Assembly (NCBI RefSeq): GCF_009905605.1
Contig: NZ_JAAAKZ010000015.1
Coordinates: 1 to 64,000 of the forward strand
Length of the DNA stretch: 64,000 bases
Direction of reading: 5' to 3'
Source: Runella sp. CRIBMP
GTDB lineage: Bacteria; Bacteroidota; Bacteroidia; Cytophagales; Spirosomataceae
In this document: in pieces, positions 8,969 through 18,818 of the stretch
How positions within the stretch are numbered: the stretch's first letter is position 1
Layout of the letters: every line of letters starts with the position of its first letter
Made by a program: the position numbers and the translations under genes
The notes under the pieces: model-generated
What the model saw: only the letters and a program-made list of their open reading frames with translations
Told to the model about the DNA's origin: nothing
Databases searched by the model: none

Positions 8969-9680
8969 ATCGCCATTGCATCAAGGCCGCATTAAGCACT
9001 TCTTCCACACGCCGACGGGGCTTGTGAAAATAAACCATGCCGTGGCCTGGCAACATAATATCGGTCTCTATTTTGGCAAACCGGCGTAAAGAAGCCGTAT
9101 AGATTTTTTTGTCGAAATCAATGGAGCCACTCCACCCAAAATCGCCACTCAACAAGGTGCCAATTACATCTCCACTGATGACGACTCGTTTTTGTTCCCA
9201 CGTAAACAGGTAAGCTGTGCAACCCATGCTGTGGCCAGGCAAGTGCATTACCTCTATTTCTATACCCAATAGATTACGTCGTTGCTTATCCACCAGAACT
9301 TGGTCTACCATAACGGGCTGAAAGGTTTTATGATATAAATAGCCACAACAGCGTTCATCGCCCGTCGCAATGGCCTCGGCAGTTTCGGCCACGGCCATGA
9401 TTTTTACGCCTCTTTTTTTGAGGATATGCGCCCCTCCAGCGTGGTCCAGATGCGCGTGAGTCAAGAGGCAATACTGGATTTCCTCGGGCGCCAGGCCCCA
9501 ATAGCGCATATTGTCGAAGAGTTGCTCGATGGTTTCGCCACACCCACAGTCAAAAAGGATTAACCCCTGCGGTGTTTTTAGCACGTATGCGTTTCCATCA
9601 TTCCATAACGCTCCAGGTTGGTCAAACGTAAGTCCGTTGAGGTCTCCACTTACCTGAAAAAGATTTTTCAAAATTTGCAT
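8967..9680 (-). CDS. MBL-fold metallo-hydrolase
   Basis: 237 residues with the full metallo-beta-lactamase-fold metal site: THAHLDH (His75, His77, Asp79, His80), PGHSMGC, SGDVIG and LPGHG near the C-terminus. There is no signal peptide, so it is cytoplasmic. The family includes glyoxalase II-like thioesterases and other hydrolases, and nothing here identifies the substrate. It is monocistronic. Confidence 0.88.
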   Translation of the reverse strand: MQILKNLFQVSGDLNGLTFDQPGALWNDGNAYVLKTPQGLILFDCGCGETIEQLFDNMRYWGLAPEEIQYCLLTHAHLDHAGGAHILKKRGVKIMAVAETAEAIATGDERCCGYLYHKTFQPVMVDQVLVDKQRRNLLGIEIEVMHLPGHSMGCTAYLFTWEQKRVVISGDVIGTLLSGDFGWSGSIDFDKKIYTASLRRFAKIETDIMLPGHGMVYFHKPRRRVEEVLNAALMQWR

Positions 9681-9905
9681 AGATACTATTTTGTTAACAA
9701 AGACCCGAATTGGGATATTTTACCGCATTCAAAAAAATATCCACAATAACCCGCAAATGTTTGTACAAATGTTACACCTCCACGGGGCGGATTGTGCCGA
9801 AATTTATTGGATTTTACGCCCGTTTATGATTCGATTTTTAGGGGGCAATTTTTGTTTTCTTTAAAGTTAGCTGAAGTTTTGTTACCAATACCGCCTCTAA
9901 AACCC

Positions 9906-9913
9906 TAACTTTG
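9906..9913 (+). promoter_or_regulatory. Putative -7 box for purQ
   Basis: TAACTTTG matches the Bacteroidota -7 consensus TAnnTTTG exactly. A TTTTG lies 24 nt upstream, slightly beyond the usual 19-22 spacing. It is 44 bp before the purQ start. The following GCAGCG is shared with the acpP promoter. Confidence 0.5.
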
Positions 9914-9957
9914 CAGCGGTAAGTCAATCAAACATCCGCTCAATACTTCCTATATCT

Positions 9958-10644
9958 ATGAAATTCGGCGTAGTAGTTTTTCCCGGTTCCAATTGCGACG
10001 ATGATACTGTCTATACATTACGGGTCAATTTAGGCCAAGAAGTGGTAAAACTTTGGCACAAAGACCACGACCTTCAAGGCTGTGATTTTGTGATTCTTCC
10101 CGGAGGTTTTTCCTACGGCGATTATTTGCGCACTGGCGCTATTGCCCGTTTTTCTCCCATCATGAATGAGGTCATCGCCCACGCCAATCGCGGCGGGTAC
10201 GTCATGGGTATCTGCAACGGTTTTCAGATTGTAGCCGAAGCAGGGTTGGTCCCAGGGGTATTGTTACGCAATAGCTCTCAACGCTACATCTGCCGCAATA
10301 TTTACTTGAACCCACAAAGCAAATCCACGATTTTGACGGGCGGCTTGGACCGCACCGCCTATAAAATTCCGATTGCCCACGGCGACGGACGTTATTTTGC
10401 CGACGAAGATACCCTCAAAAGCCTCAACGACAACGACCAAGTATTGTTCCGTTATTGCGACGAAAACGGTCTCATCACCGAAGCCGCCAATCCCAACGGT
10501 AGCTTAGAAAATATCGCGGGTGTAACCAACGCGGGTAAAAATGTATTCGGAATGATGCCCCACCCCGAGCGCGCCTCCGACCCTGCCTTAGGCAACACCG
10601 ATGGGCGTTTTATACTAGAACAACTTTTGGCCGTAACGGCATAA
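9958..10644 (+). CDS. purQ: Phosphoribosylformylglycinamidine synthase subunit PurQ
   Basis: 228 residues, the full length of the small glutaminase subunit. The class I glutamine amidotransferase triad is visible: nucleophile Cys86 in GICNGFQ, and His202 and Glu204 in MMPHPER. The oxyanion region is LPGGFSYGD. PurQ releases ammonia from glutamine for PurL, which converts FGAR to FGAM in purine synthesis. Neither purL nor purS is adjacent, so the genes are scattered here. The gene has its own promoter and a very strong terminator. Confidence 0.96.
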   Translation: MKFGVVVFPGSNCDDDTVYTLRVNLGQEVVKLWHKDHDLQGCDFVILPGGFSYGDYLRTGAIARFSPIMNEVIAHANRGGYVMGICNGFQIVAEAGLVPGVLLRNSSQRYICRNIYLNPQSKSTILTGGLDRTAYKIPIAHGDGRYFADEDTLKSLNDNDQVLFRYCDENGLITEAANPNGSLENIAGVTNAGKNVFGMMPHPERASDPALGNTDGRFILEQLLAVTA

Positions 10645-10654
10645 ACCTATTTTT

Positions 10655-10705
10655 TTCCAAACAAAAAGCGCGGATGTGGCTCACATCCGCGCTTTTTGTT
10701 TGGAA
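10655..10705. terminator. Bidirectional intrinsic terminator after purQ
   Basis: Perfect 24-bp arms surround a 3-nt loop. The GC-rich core (GCGCGGATGTG) is flanked by A- and T-runs on both sides, so it terminates both purQ and the converging tamL-tamB transcript. Confidence 0.93.
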
Positions 10706-10709
10706 AGTA

Positions 10710-13058
10710 TCAGAAAGAATAACCAACGGCAATGTTAAAAACTAAATTTTCTTTTCGCCAAGGTTTGCTTCGTAAATCAAATTGATTGAGTACCCACCGC
10801 TCGTTTTCGGGAAGCCACGGCTTTCGAAACGGTACTGCCAAGTCGAGGCGTAAGAGCACAAAAGGGGTAATAATCCGTAGCCCGATTCCTCCACCCACGG
10901 CTACCTGTTTGTAAAATTGGTTGGTAAACACCGCATTTTCTTCGGGCGTATAAAACGAATCATCGTAATTGCGGTACATCCAGATATTGCCTGCGTCGGC
11001 AAACATCGCGCCTTCAAAATACTCACTGATTCGCAAACGCAGCTCACTGTTTGCCTCCAAACGAATATCGCCGAAGGCCACATTTCCGAAAATATTGGTG
11101 GTAGCCGTGTCTAATTTATAACTTCCTGGGCCCAGCGTTCGCGCCCGAAACGCCCGTATTCCGTTGGTTCCACCCGCAAAATACTGCTTAAATTGCGGCA
11201 ACGACAAGGAGTTTCCGTGCGGAATACCCAGCCCAATCAAAAGGCGATTTGCCCAGCGGAGCTTAGGACTGACATTTCGATAATGACGAACTTCCGCATC
11301 AAAACGGGCGTATTGTTCGTACGGAATGCCGAACACCTGCCCCACTTCCTCACGGCGTTTGGCAATCAATCCTGCAACATTCCCCGCCAAATCAACCCCG
11401 CCCGTTACGACAAACGTATTTTTGCTCAACGGCTTTGGGGTAGGTGTGTAGGCAATGTTGTACTGAGCTCCTAAAATAAGGCGGTCTTCCAGAATTTTAA
11501 AATAACGCAGTAAGTCTTGTGGTTTAGTGAGGGGGTCAATAATAAGATTTAAAAATGCTTCACCATCAATGATCTTTGGTTTTACCACGTTGAGGGCAAT
11601 CGGTAAAAAAGTGTGCTCGATCTGGGTATTTTTTCGCCAACTATACCCCCAGTTTAATTTAATGGAAGTTTGACGATAAAGCCCCTGCTGGGTTAACTGT
11701 TCAAAACCCGTTGTCAGGGTGGTTTTGGGTAATGTTTGGTTTTTATCGGGCCGTACTTTATAAAACGGTAATACAAATCGTGGAAACGATAGCTCAGCCT
11801 CAACACTCGTACGGTAGAAATCCCTTACTTTGGAAGCGGTATCAGTTCGACCTCCTATCTGCAAATCTAAACCCGCATTGGCGGTAATACGAAGCTGCTC
11901 GGCCGCCCGAAAAAGATTCCGATTGAGCCAAGTCAACCCCACCTGCGCCCCTGCCAAGTTATTGGATTTAGTCACCCCGCTGAGTTCGGCGCGGAGGGTT
12001 TTCTTTTTCAGGGGAGTGAGGTAATAGTACACATCCAACAAGGCCGAATCTGAACGGGGTAGCAATTCAAATTGGTTTTTGACAAACTTAAAATTTTTGA
12101 GGTTAATCAGCCGCGAGAGCGACACATCGTGCAGTTCGCTGCTGTAGAGCGTTCCCTTCCGAAATCCAATGGCATCATAAAAAATGCGTGGGCGGTAGGC
12201 GTGAGCGGGGTCGATAATCCTAATATTGCCACGTCGTCCGGTCACCTCAGCCAGCGTATCGGTCTTCAAGCGTCCATTGTCTGAAATGACGTAAATATTT
12301 TGAATAAAATACCTTTTCAGTGCTAACTGCGTCGTATTAGGCTTTAACTCTACATACAAACGCGTCTGGTGATTATTTAGATTTGTATCGGCTTTTACAA
12401 TCAGATAATCGGGGCGAAAATAGTAAAATCCGTGTTTTTTTAGTTCACGCTCAATGCGATTGCGCTCTTCTTCGATGACCGGCAAACGATAAGGAGCACC
12501 TTCTTTCAAAAGCGTATTTTTTTGGGTCAATTGCAGATTTTTAGAGAATACAGAACTGTCTTTGGTGATAAATTCAACCGTTTTAATGGTATACCGTTTT
12601 CTTAACCCCACCGTATAAACGGCCTTGGCTCGGCGTTTGGTTTCGGTCATTTCTCCCGAAGCCGTCGAACGAAAATAGCCTTCGTTATTTAAATAATTCG
12701 TAATCACCGCGCTGTTGGTCGTAACCGCCCGCTTGCTAGCAAAAACGGGCGATTCTCCAAAACGTTTCCGAAACCACCCCCTGAAACTCTTTTCTTTTTT
12801 GGGCTCTCCCAGAAAATAATACAACCAAACTTTATAGGGAAATCCCAACAACATGCTGTTGGGTTGGGGCCGCAGGATGGGTTCAAGCTCGGCTTTAACC
12901 GTTTTAGCCGTCTTGGCCGACACGTTGGAATCGGGCGCCATCTTTACCTCCGCTCCCACGTACAGGCTCTCGTTGGGCGGCAGATAGCGCGAGACCGAAC
13001 AGCCCATAAAAAAACTGGACAGGAGTACGAGAAGTATACAGCTAAATCTAAACGTCAT
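10710..13058 (-). CDS. tamL: TamL: lipidated TamA-type outer membrane assembly protein
   Basis: 782 residues. The N-terminus is a lipoprotein signal with FFMGC and lipidated Cys20, unlike proteobacterial TamA but as known for the Bacteroidota variant TamL. POTRA-like segments follow (RYTIKTVEFITKD, RNRIERELKKHGFYYFRPDY, KRYFIQNIYVISDN). A 16-strand BamA/TamA-type barrel fills the C-terminal half, with the family-typical QYFAGGTNGIRAFRARTLGPGSY loop region and a terminal aromatic (NIAVGYSF). Its start overlaps the tamB stop by 4 bp (ATGA). Together with the inner-membrane-anchored TamB it is expected to form a transenvelope complex for outer-membrane protein or phospholipid transport. Confidence 0.9.
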   Translation of the reverse strand: MTFRFSCILLVLLSSFFMGCSVSRYLPPNESLYVGAEVKMAPDSNVSAKTAKTVKAELEPILRPQPNSMLLGFPYKVWLYYFLGEPKKEKSFRGWFRKRFGESPVFASKRAVTTNSAVITNYLNNEGYFRSTASGEMTETKRRAKAVYTVGLRKRYTIKTVEFITKDSSVFSKNLQLTQKNTLLKEGAPYRLPVIEEERNRIERELKKHGFYYFRPDYLIVKADTNLNNHQTRLYVELKPNTTQLALKRYFIQNIYVISDNGRLKTDTLAEVTGRRGNIRIIDPAHAYRPRIFYDAIGFRKGTLYSSELHDVSLSRLINLKNFKFVKNQFELLPRSDSALLDVYYYLTPLKKKTLRAELSGVTKSNNLAGAQVGLTWLNRNLFRAAEQLRITANAGLDLQIGGRTDTASKVRDFYRTSVEAELSFPRFVLPFYKVRPDKNQTLPKTTLTTGFEQLTQQGLYRQTSIKLNWGYSWRKNTQIEHTFLPIALNVVKPKIIDGEAFLNLIIDPLTKPQDLLRYFKILEDRLILGAQYNIAYTPTPKPLSKNTFVVTGGVDLAGNVAGLIAKRREEVGQVFGIPYEQYARFDAEVRHYRNVSPKLRWANRLLIGLGIPHGNSLSLPQFKQYFAGGTNGIRAFRARTLGPGSYKLDTATTNIFGNVAFGDIRLEANSELRLRISEYFEGAMFADAGNIWMYRNYDDSFYTPEENAVFTNQFYKQVAVGGGIGLRIITPFVLLRLDLAVPFRKPWLPENERWVLNQFDLRSKPWRKENLVFNIAVGYSF

Positions 13059-16000
13059 TTTTTAAACATTTCTTTCAATTTGTCGTAATCTAACACTACC
13101 GCAAAACTCACGCCCGTTTCTACAATAAACCCTTCCAATACCGCCTGATACTGGTTTTTTCGGTAGGCCCGAAAAGCATAGCGTCCATCCCGGGTCAGGT
13201 TATAATTTACGTTTACATTGTCAATGATTTCGGTGGAACGAGCCGCTCGTGCGCCGCCTTCGATTTCAAAATTACGGCCTACATTGACCGTGAGGCGGTC
13301 ATCCATAAAGGCTTTGCTCAAACCCACATTCAGGTCAGTTTGGGCGGCAGTGCCTGTGGTGGTCGAAACGGAGGTAGAATTGAGATTGAAATCCAATTTT
13401 ACGCCTTTAATCAAATCAGAAGCCAACATATTGAGTTGGTCGGTCAGCAGTTTACTCACACTTTCGCGGGCAATCAGCTCCGGATTCACACTCGAAAAGA
13501 AATCGGATGACTGCTCTCCCGAAAATTTATTCAGCACCAACAACGAAAACACTTGTTTGTTCATGGCCGCTTGGTTTTGCTGAAGTTCACCAAACACCCC
13601 ATCGTTTTCTATTCTCGAAACTTCATCTGCCGACATTCTCGTTTTATCGGGCCGAATATCAAAAGTAATTTGGGGTTTCTCCAAACTTCCCTGCATTTTG
13701 AGCAATACCTGAAGCGGAAGTTTTTTGTTTTTATAATCTGCATCATTCGGAACAATCGGCGTCAATTCAGCCGTAACGGGATACACCGCCGTGATGTCTA
13801 CGTCGGCTTTCATCGGGTCGCCAGTCCAAATCAAACGGCTTCCTTTTTGAATGGTAAAACCGCGTTTCAGAATCTCAAACGTAAGGTCATAGGAGCCTTG
13901 GGTTATTTCGTACAAACCTAGAATAAAGACCTGACCACTTGGCGAAATTCCCGCATTGAGCTGAGCATTACCCCTTACTTTTAGGTTATCGCCGTTGAGT
14001 TCATCCACCACAATGGTGAGTTGTGAGCGGTCGTCAGCTTCGAGGTTGAGCGAGATTTCAGAGGCAAAATCAATGGGGGCTGCTTCGATAGTGCTCGAAT
14101 CCACCACGACGGGTTTGTTGGGATTTATAAATTCAACAATGCCTTCCGTAGCATTTTCTCCAAAATTATCGTCGGGCAAAATAACTGTAATATCACTTCC
14201 TTCTTTGAGTTTTACTGAACCGTCAATGGCTGGTTTTGAACCCACCCCCGCCACGTGCAGGTTGGCGTCCACGATTCCTTTTCCGTAGAAAAACTCATTT
14301 TCTTTCCGAGTAGCGTTAAGCACCGTAAAATCTTTTCCGACGATATTTAGATCGTACGAAACATCAGGAATTTTAGCAATGTTGATTTTACCGTCAATCT
14401 GCAACGGGCGGTTGGCGGTATCGCTTACGACAAATTTTTGCAATAAGATATCTGACCCTTTAAACTGCAAACGGCTGTTGTTGATACGGTACGTAGCCCC
14501 CAGCTGGGTTACATTAAACGACACACTGTCAAACGCAACACTGCCATCAATCTGAGGTTTGTCAATTGCCCCTTTGATGGTCGCTTTGCCCGCCAGCGAA
14601 CCACGCGTACGCCGCAATTCCCCAAGGCTAAAGGCTTCAACGGTCTGCATTCCCATCCGACGAATGTTCAATGTTAAATTCAGGGGTGTTTTACTTTTGA
14701 GTAAATAATTTCCACTCAGCTGCACATCGTTTTGGGCACTTTTGAGGGTGGCTTCGGCCACAATATTATCAGCCGACTGATTGGCGGCTTTGGCATTCAG
14801 ATTACCGATGAGAATATCCATCACCGTCAAATCACGAATGGAAAAATCGCCCGTAAACGCAGGGTTTTCTTGCGTATAATTCTGCAAAATAACGTTACCT
14901 GCTAGTACCCCACCCATGAGCGTAGAATCGGCCATAATACCCACTAACGGGCGTAAATTAAGGCTATCCATTTCGATTCTCAGTGGGCCATTGGGGGTAT
15001 CGGTCAGGCTATTCACAAAAAATCGCTGCCGATTCTGGGTGATGGTAAATTTCCGGGCTAATAGTCCCTCTTTTCCAAACTGAACGTAACCCGTGGAATC
15101 GGCCGTCCAATTTTTATAATCAAGCAACAGCCCCCGCCGCCGTAATTGCAGGCGATAATTATTTTCAATCGAAGCCAGTACTCCCTCCATTCCGTGGCGG
15201 TCTTTATCCAACGAATCTTTGAGCACCAAGTTAAACCCAACGATATTGTTGGCGATTTCGCCATTTAGATACGTGCGTCGAATGTTGGTCGTTCCCGACG
15301 TCACTTTATCCACATAAGCTGCATAATTTGCTTTATTGTTGGCCCCGTCTACGTTAATAGTTACCCTTTCTACCAACGTACTGTCATATTCTACCAGCGG
15401 TGCTTGTAGTTTCAGCCGCAGAGTAGTATCCTGTTGACTGTTTAATTGCATCGAAAACCGTACCGTGTCCATCCGCGTCAATTCAGGCACAAATGCCTTC
15501 AGGGCGGCATGGTTGGCCATTTTACCTTCTAAAGAGAACCGATATGGCTCGGTGATGGGCTTGTATTGAATCTCGGGCAGGGCAAAGTACCGATTGATTT
15601 CGGTCAACAAAATATCGGCAAGTTGCTCGTACCGAAACACCCCCGTAGCGCGGGCTTTGAGGAAAGGTGCATCAATGACCGCCAATCGTTCGCCATTTTC
15701 ATTTTCGAGGTTCAACGACAGGGTTTGCAAAGGAATTTCTTTCCCATCCTGAATCAACACCCCGTCCTGAATCAGCAACGTACCGCGCGGGTCGGCGGGG
15801 TTGGTAGAAGGAAAAACAGCGTTTATTTTCCCACGAATCCCGAGGTTTTCACTGTACAGATTGAGGGGCTTGAGTCGTAATTCGTCAATGTCCGCTTCCG
15901 CCGATATCACTGGATATTCGGACCGCAAATCAGCTTGTACATTGAGACGTAAGGTAGCGTTAGGATCGGCAATGGCGGCGACAAAATCGGCTACCTGCTG

Positions 16001-17827
16001 ACGATACGTGCCTTCAAGATTCAGATTTTGGTAGGTATACCCTTTGACATCCGCGCTCAAAACCGTGCCTTTCAGCTCCGCCTGCAACGTTTTTGGGTCA
16101 ATCCCCTGCCCATTAACGGTTGCCGTCAACGAAAGTTTCCCGAGTTGCTCTGGGGGTTGCTTTAGCCATTTTCCTGCGTTAAAATCTTTTAAAACCAGAG
16201 TTCCTTGATAGGCTTCGTTTCTGCCCCTGACAAAATTCTTCAGATTCCCTTCAAACGTCGCGTCGCCCATATCGGAGGCCAAACGGGTGTTTAGATTAAG
16301 GTCATTCAGGCTGCCTTTCACGGTACCCGTTAGCAGCAGTTTCGTAGGAATTTCGATAGAAGCTGGCAAGGCATCTTTGGGCGCAATACGTTCAATATCA
16401 GCCCGAGTAGTAGACAATTCGTCAACTTTCAAATCCAATGCCATTTTTTGCGGGTCGGGCAATCCCGCAATTTTCCCCTCCATACGCAGATGAGTTCCTT
16501 GCAGGGTCTGTACGTCGACGGCCTTCAGGGTTAATTTATTGACCTTGCCCGTTACTATTCCATTTACCTTGACAATGGCCGTTGGATTGCGGTCAAAAGG
16601 TGGCGTTTTTCGGAGGGTGGGCATCCAAGTCAACACATCTTTAAAACTGATTTGGCTGTTTTTTAGGTTGACATCTACGCCTACATTGCCAATATTATTG
16701 GTCAATTCATCCAACGAACGATAACTTAAAACGGCCCGATTCCGAAGAATGGTTTCGTTGGTTTGGATAAACAGATTTTCAAGTGATGTTTGAGTGTTTG
16801 AGTAGACAAAATCGGTTTGTACCTGACGCAACACAAAGCCTCTTTTCTCCACCATACTTGCCGATTTCAACTTCCCTGCGGTACGTTCGGGGGTAAAGAC
16901 AAAATTTTCTAGCTGCGTATTAAATTGGCTTATGTCTACATTCAGGCTCTCGGTTTGGTAGGCCAAGTTTGTATTTTGTACACCTATTTTTTTGAGCGAG
17001 AGCGCCAGTTTATCCAAATGAATGTAGTCACTTTCCAAATCCAACTGCCCAATTTTACCGCTTGCTTTCAGCTTCTGGGTCTCGTCGTTGTAGGTAATTT
17101 CGTAATTCTTAAGCTGAATTTTTCCCAATTTAAAATCCAAAGAATCGGCGGAATTGACTGTTGCCAAACTATCTGTACTTGGTTTTGCAGGCCGAAGCGG
17201 GGCGTACATTCTCACCGTAGCTTTGCCCTCGTTCAAGACCGTGTTGGTCAAATGATACCGATTATAAGAAGGGTTAAAAGCCGAAAAATTTACGTTTGAT
17301 TCTTCAATCCACAGAGCGGCGTCAGTTCCGATGATGGCATCGCGGTACGATACTCTTACATTTTTGAGTTTGATGGCATCCAAACGCATATCCAACGGTG
17401 TTGACGCGGTATCGGGCTGGGTATCTGGACTACTAAATGCCTGCGTAACGAAATCGAAATTGAAAGTAGTATCGGGTAAAGTACGACGAACATTGAGATA
17501 AACATTTTCTAGTTCAATGTTATTTATACCCACTTTATTTTGCATCAACCCCCACACATCCAAGTCCACAAATACCCTTTTGCCCATCAGCAGGGTATCC
17601 CGCTGTTTATCTTCCAGATAAACATTTTGTAATTCTATCCAGTCGGGCAATTGAAAACGTACCTGCGCGATTTCAACGCGGGTCTGAAGTTTTTGGCGCA
17701 GATACGATACCACACGACGCGTAAGCCAGTCTTGTCCCGACCCTGTTTGCAGCCAAACGATGGCCGTTCCCAAAACCAATAACAACCCAATGAAGACCAG
17801 AAGAACTATTTTGCCTACTTTTCTCAA
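13055..17827 (-). CDS. tamB: TamB-like translocation/assembly module protein (DUF490)
   Basis: 1590 residues. A single N-terminal membrane anchor (~6-26, KIVLLVFIGLLLVLGTAIVWL) is followed by a very long beta-repeat body of AsmA/TamB type with recurring L-x-G-x-I/V strands (LRMEGKIAGL, PLQIDGKINIAKIPDVSYDL). The C-terminal ~330 residues are the DUF490 domain (FILGLYEITQGSYDLTFEI, FTIQKGSRLIWTGDP, DRLTVNVGRNFEIEGG). Such proteins form periplasm-spanning hydrophobic grooves. The pairing with tamL in one transcript by a 4-bp overlap supports the assignment. The short spacer (67 bp) to the LolA-like gene upstream suggests co-transcription of envelope genes. Confidence 0.93.
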   Translation of the reverse strand: MRKVGKIVLLVFIGLLLVLGTAIVWLQTGSGQDWLTRRVVSYLRQKLQTRVEIAQVRFQLPDWIELQNVYLEDKQRDTLLMGKRVFVDLDVWGLMQNKVGINNIELENVYLNVRRTLPDTTFNFDFVTQAFSSPDTQPDTASTPLDMRLDAIKLKNVRVSYRDAIIGTDAALWIEESNVNFSAFNPSYNRYHLTNTVLNEGKATVRMYAPLRPAKPSTDSLATVNSADSLDFKLGKIQLKNYEITYNDETQKLKASGKIGQLDLESDYIHLDKLALSLKKIGVQNTNLAYQTESLNVDISQFNTQLENFVFTPERTAGKLKSASMVEKRGFVLRQVQTDFVYSNTQTSLENLFIQTNETILRNRAVLSYRSLDELTNNIGNVGVDVNLKNSQISFKDVLTWMPTLRKTPPFDRNPTAIVKVNGIVTGKVNKLTLKAVDVQTLQGTHLRMEGKIAGLPDPQKMALDLKVDELSTTRADIERIAPKDALPASIEIPTKLLLTGTVKGSLNDLNLNTRLASDMGDATFEGNLKNFVRGRNEAYQGTLVLKDFNAGKWLKQPPEQLGKLSLTATVNGQGIDPKTLQAELKGTVLSADVKGYTYQNLNLEGTYRQQVADFVAAIADPNATLRLNVQADLRSEYPVISAEADIDELRLKPLNLYSENLGIRGKINAVFPSTNPADPRGTLLIQDGVLIQDGKEIPLQTLSLNLENENGERLAVIDAPFLKARATGVFRYEQLADILLTEINRYFALPEIQYKPITEPYRFSLEGKMANHAALKAFVPELTRMDTVRFSMQLNSQQDTTLRLKLQAPLVEYDSTLVERVTINVDGANNKANYAAYVDKVTSGTTNIRRTYLNGEIANNIVGFNLVLKDSLDKDRHGMEGVLASIENNYRLQLRRRGLLLDYKNWTADSTGYVQFGKEGLLARKFTITQNRQRFFVNSLTDTPNGPLRIEMDSLNLRPLVGIMADSTLMGGVLAGNVILQNYTQENPAFTGDFSIRDLTVMDILIGNLNAKAANQSADNIVAEATLKSAQNDVQLSGNYLLKSKTPLNLTLNIRRMGMQTVEAFSLGELRRTRGSLAGKATIKGAIDKPQIDGSVAFDSVSFNVTQLGATYRINNSRLQFKGSDILLQKFVVSDTANRPLQIDGKINIAKIPDVSYDLNIVGKDFTVLNATRKENEFFYGKGIVDANLHVAGVGSKPAIDGSVKLKEGSDITVILPDDNFGENATEGIVEFINPNKPVVVDSSTIEAAPIDFASEISLNLEADDRSQLTIVVDELNGDNLKVRGNAQLNAGISPSGQVFILGLYEITQGSYDLTFEILKRGFTIQKGSRLIWTGDPMKADVDITAVYPVTAELTPIVPNDADYKNKKLPLQVLLKMQGSLEKPQITFDIRPDKTRMSADEVSRIENDGVFGELQQNQAAMNKQVFSLLVLNKFSGEQSSDFFSSVNPELIARESVSKLLTDQLNMLASDLIKGVKLDFNLNSTSVSTTTGTAAQTDLNVGLSKAFMDDRLTVNVGRNFEIEGGARAARSTEIIDNVNVNYNLTRDGRYAFRAYRKNQYQAVLEGFIVETGVSFAVVLDYDKLKEMFKK

Positions 17828-17894
17828 ACCGGTATGGCGATGCTACCACGCGGGTGGTACGGTGTTTAATCATTGAAACTGTTCTTTCTCTCTT

Positions 17895-18632
17895 TTATCT
17901 TGCAAATGTATTATCTGAAATGGTTGGATTGAACTCCATGATGGTTGTGACTTTTACGGGCTTTTTATCAATACTACTTACATAGGTAGACTCCGAAGGG
18001 TACGAAATTCCGTAGGTAGACTTGGCATACTGGGTATGGTCGCGGGTTTGCACCTCGCGGGTGGGCAGCGTTAGCTTTTCCCGAACCAATAAGCTCGTAG
18101 CTACGTCAAAATACAAGTTATATTTCACTCCTTTTCCTTCCATTTCTACTTGGTAGGCGGGTTTCCCGTTTATTTGCTCCGTGCCTACAACCGTAGCGAT
18201 GTAGCCTTTTTGGGTATAATTGCTAAAAGGTGCCAACAAATCGCCTAGCTCGCGGCGCATATTTTCGCGTTCTTTTTCGCTCAAATCGCTCGTTTGAAAC
18301 TGCGTGACTTTGTCGCGGCTGCCGATGGGGATTTTCACCCATCCATCCGCTCCTTTGATTCCGTAAATAAAATCACGTTTCATGATGGTACGGATTTTAG
18401 ACAAAGCCTGTTGAGGCAACGCCCCCTGTATTACTAAGTCATAATCATTGGCCGTTCCTGCCCGATAGGCCTGTTTGATGGTGTATGTTTGTACTGCATC
18501 CCAAAGGGCTTTTCCTCCCGTAGCACGGTAGAAATTATTAAAGATTGTATCGACGGGAACGGCACCCGTTTGGGCATTCAGCCCCGCTTGGGCCAACATT
18601 ACAATCAGAAAAGTTTTTATGAATCGTTTCAT
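17895..18632 (-). CDS. LolA-like outer membrane lipoprotein-sorting family protein
   Basis: 245 residues with a signal peptide (first ~20, ending AGLNAQ). The body has the half-barrel pattern seen in LolA/LolB-superfamily periplasmic proteins: FYRATGGKALWDAVQTYTIK at the start, DGWVKIPIGSR, and alternating strands with VVGTEQINGKPAYQVEMEGKGVKYNLYFD and LLVREKLTL. It may carry a lipophilic ligand in the periplasm. It is not classical LolA, and the function is inferred from fold-like similarity. It lies upstream of tamB on the same strand, which fits envelope biogenesis. Confidence 0.65.
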   Translation of the reverse strand: MKRFIKTFLIVMLAQAGLNAQTGAVPVDTIFNNFYRATGGKALWDAVQTYTIKQAYRAGTANDYDLVIQGALPQQALSKIRTIMKRDFIYGIKGADGWVKIPIGSRDKVTQFQTSDLSEKERENMRRELGDLLAPFSNYTQKGYIATVVGTEQINGKPAYQVEMEGKGVKYNLYFDVATSLLVREKLTLPTREVQTRDHTQYAKSTYGISYPSESTYVSSIDKKPVKVTTIMEFNPTISDNTFAR

Positions 18633-18716
18633 TGTATGAAAAATTGATTAGTCGATTGAATAACTCCAAAAATAGCAGTTTTATGATAGGAATTTTATTA
18701 AAAAAATCATGCCAAA

Positions 18717-18743
18717 CAAAAAAAGCTCCTCGAAAGGAGCCTT
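18717..18743 (-). terminator. Intrinsic terminator after pdhB
   Basis: On the minus strand GGCTCCT and AGGAGCT pair around a TTCG-type loop and run into a T-tract of seven. It lies about 75 bp after the pdhB stop and separates it from the LolA-like/tamB/tamL transcript. Confidence 0.8.
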
Positions 18744-18818
18744 AAAAAAATAAAAAATTGAACGTCGGAAGAATGAGTTTGTCCCCTTTCACTCCTGACA
18801 TTTAACAGTTTTTTAGTC

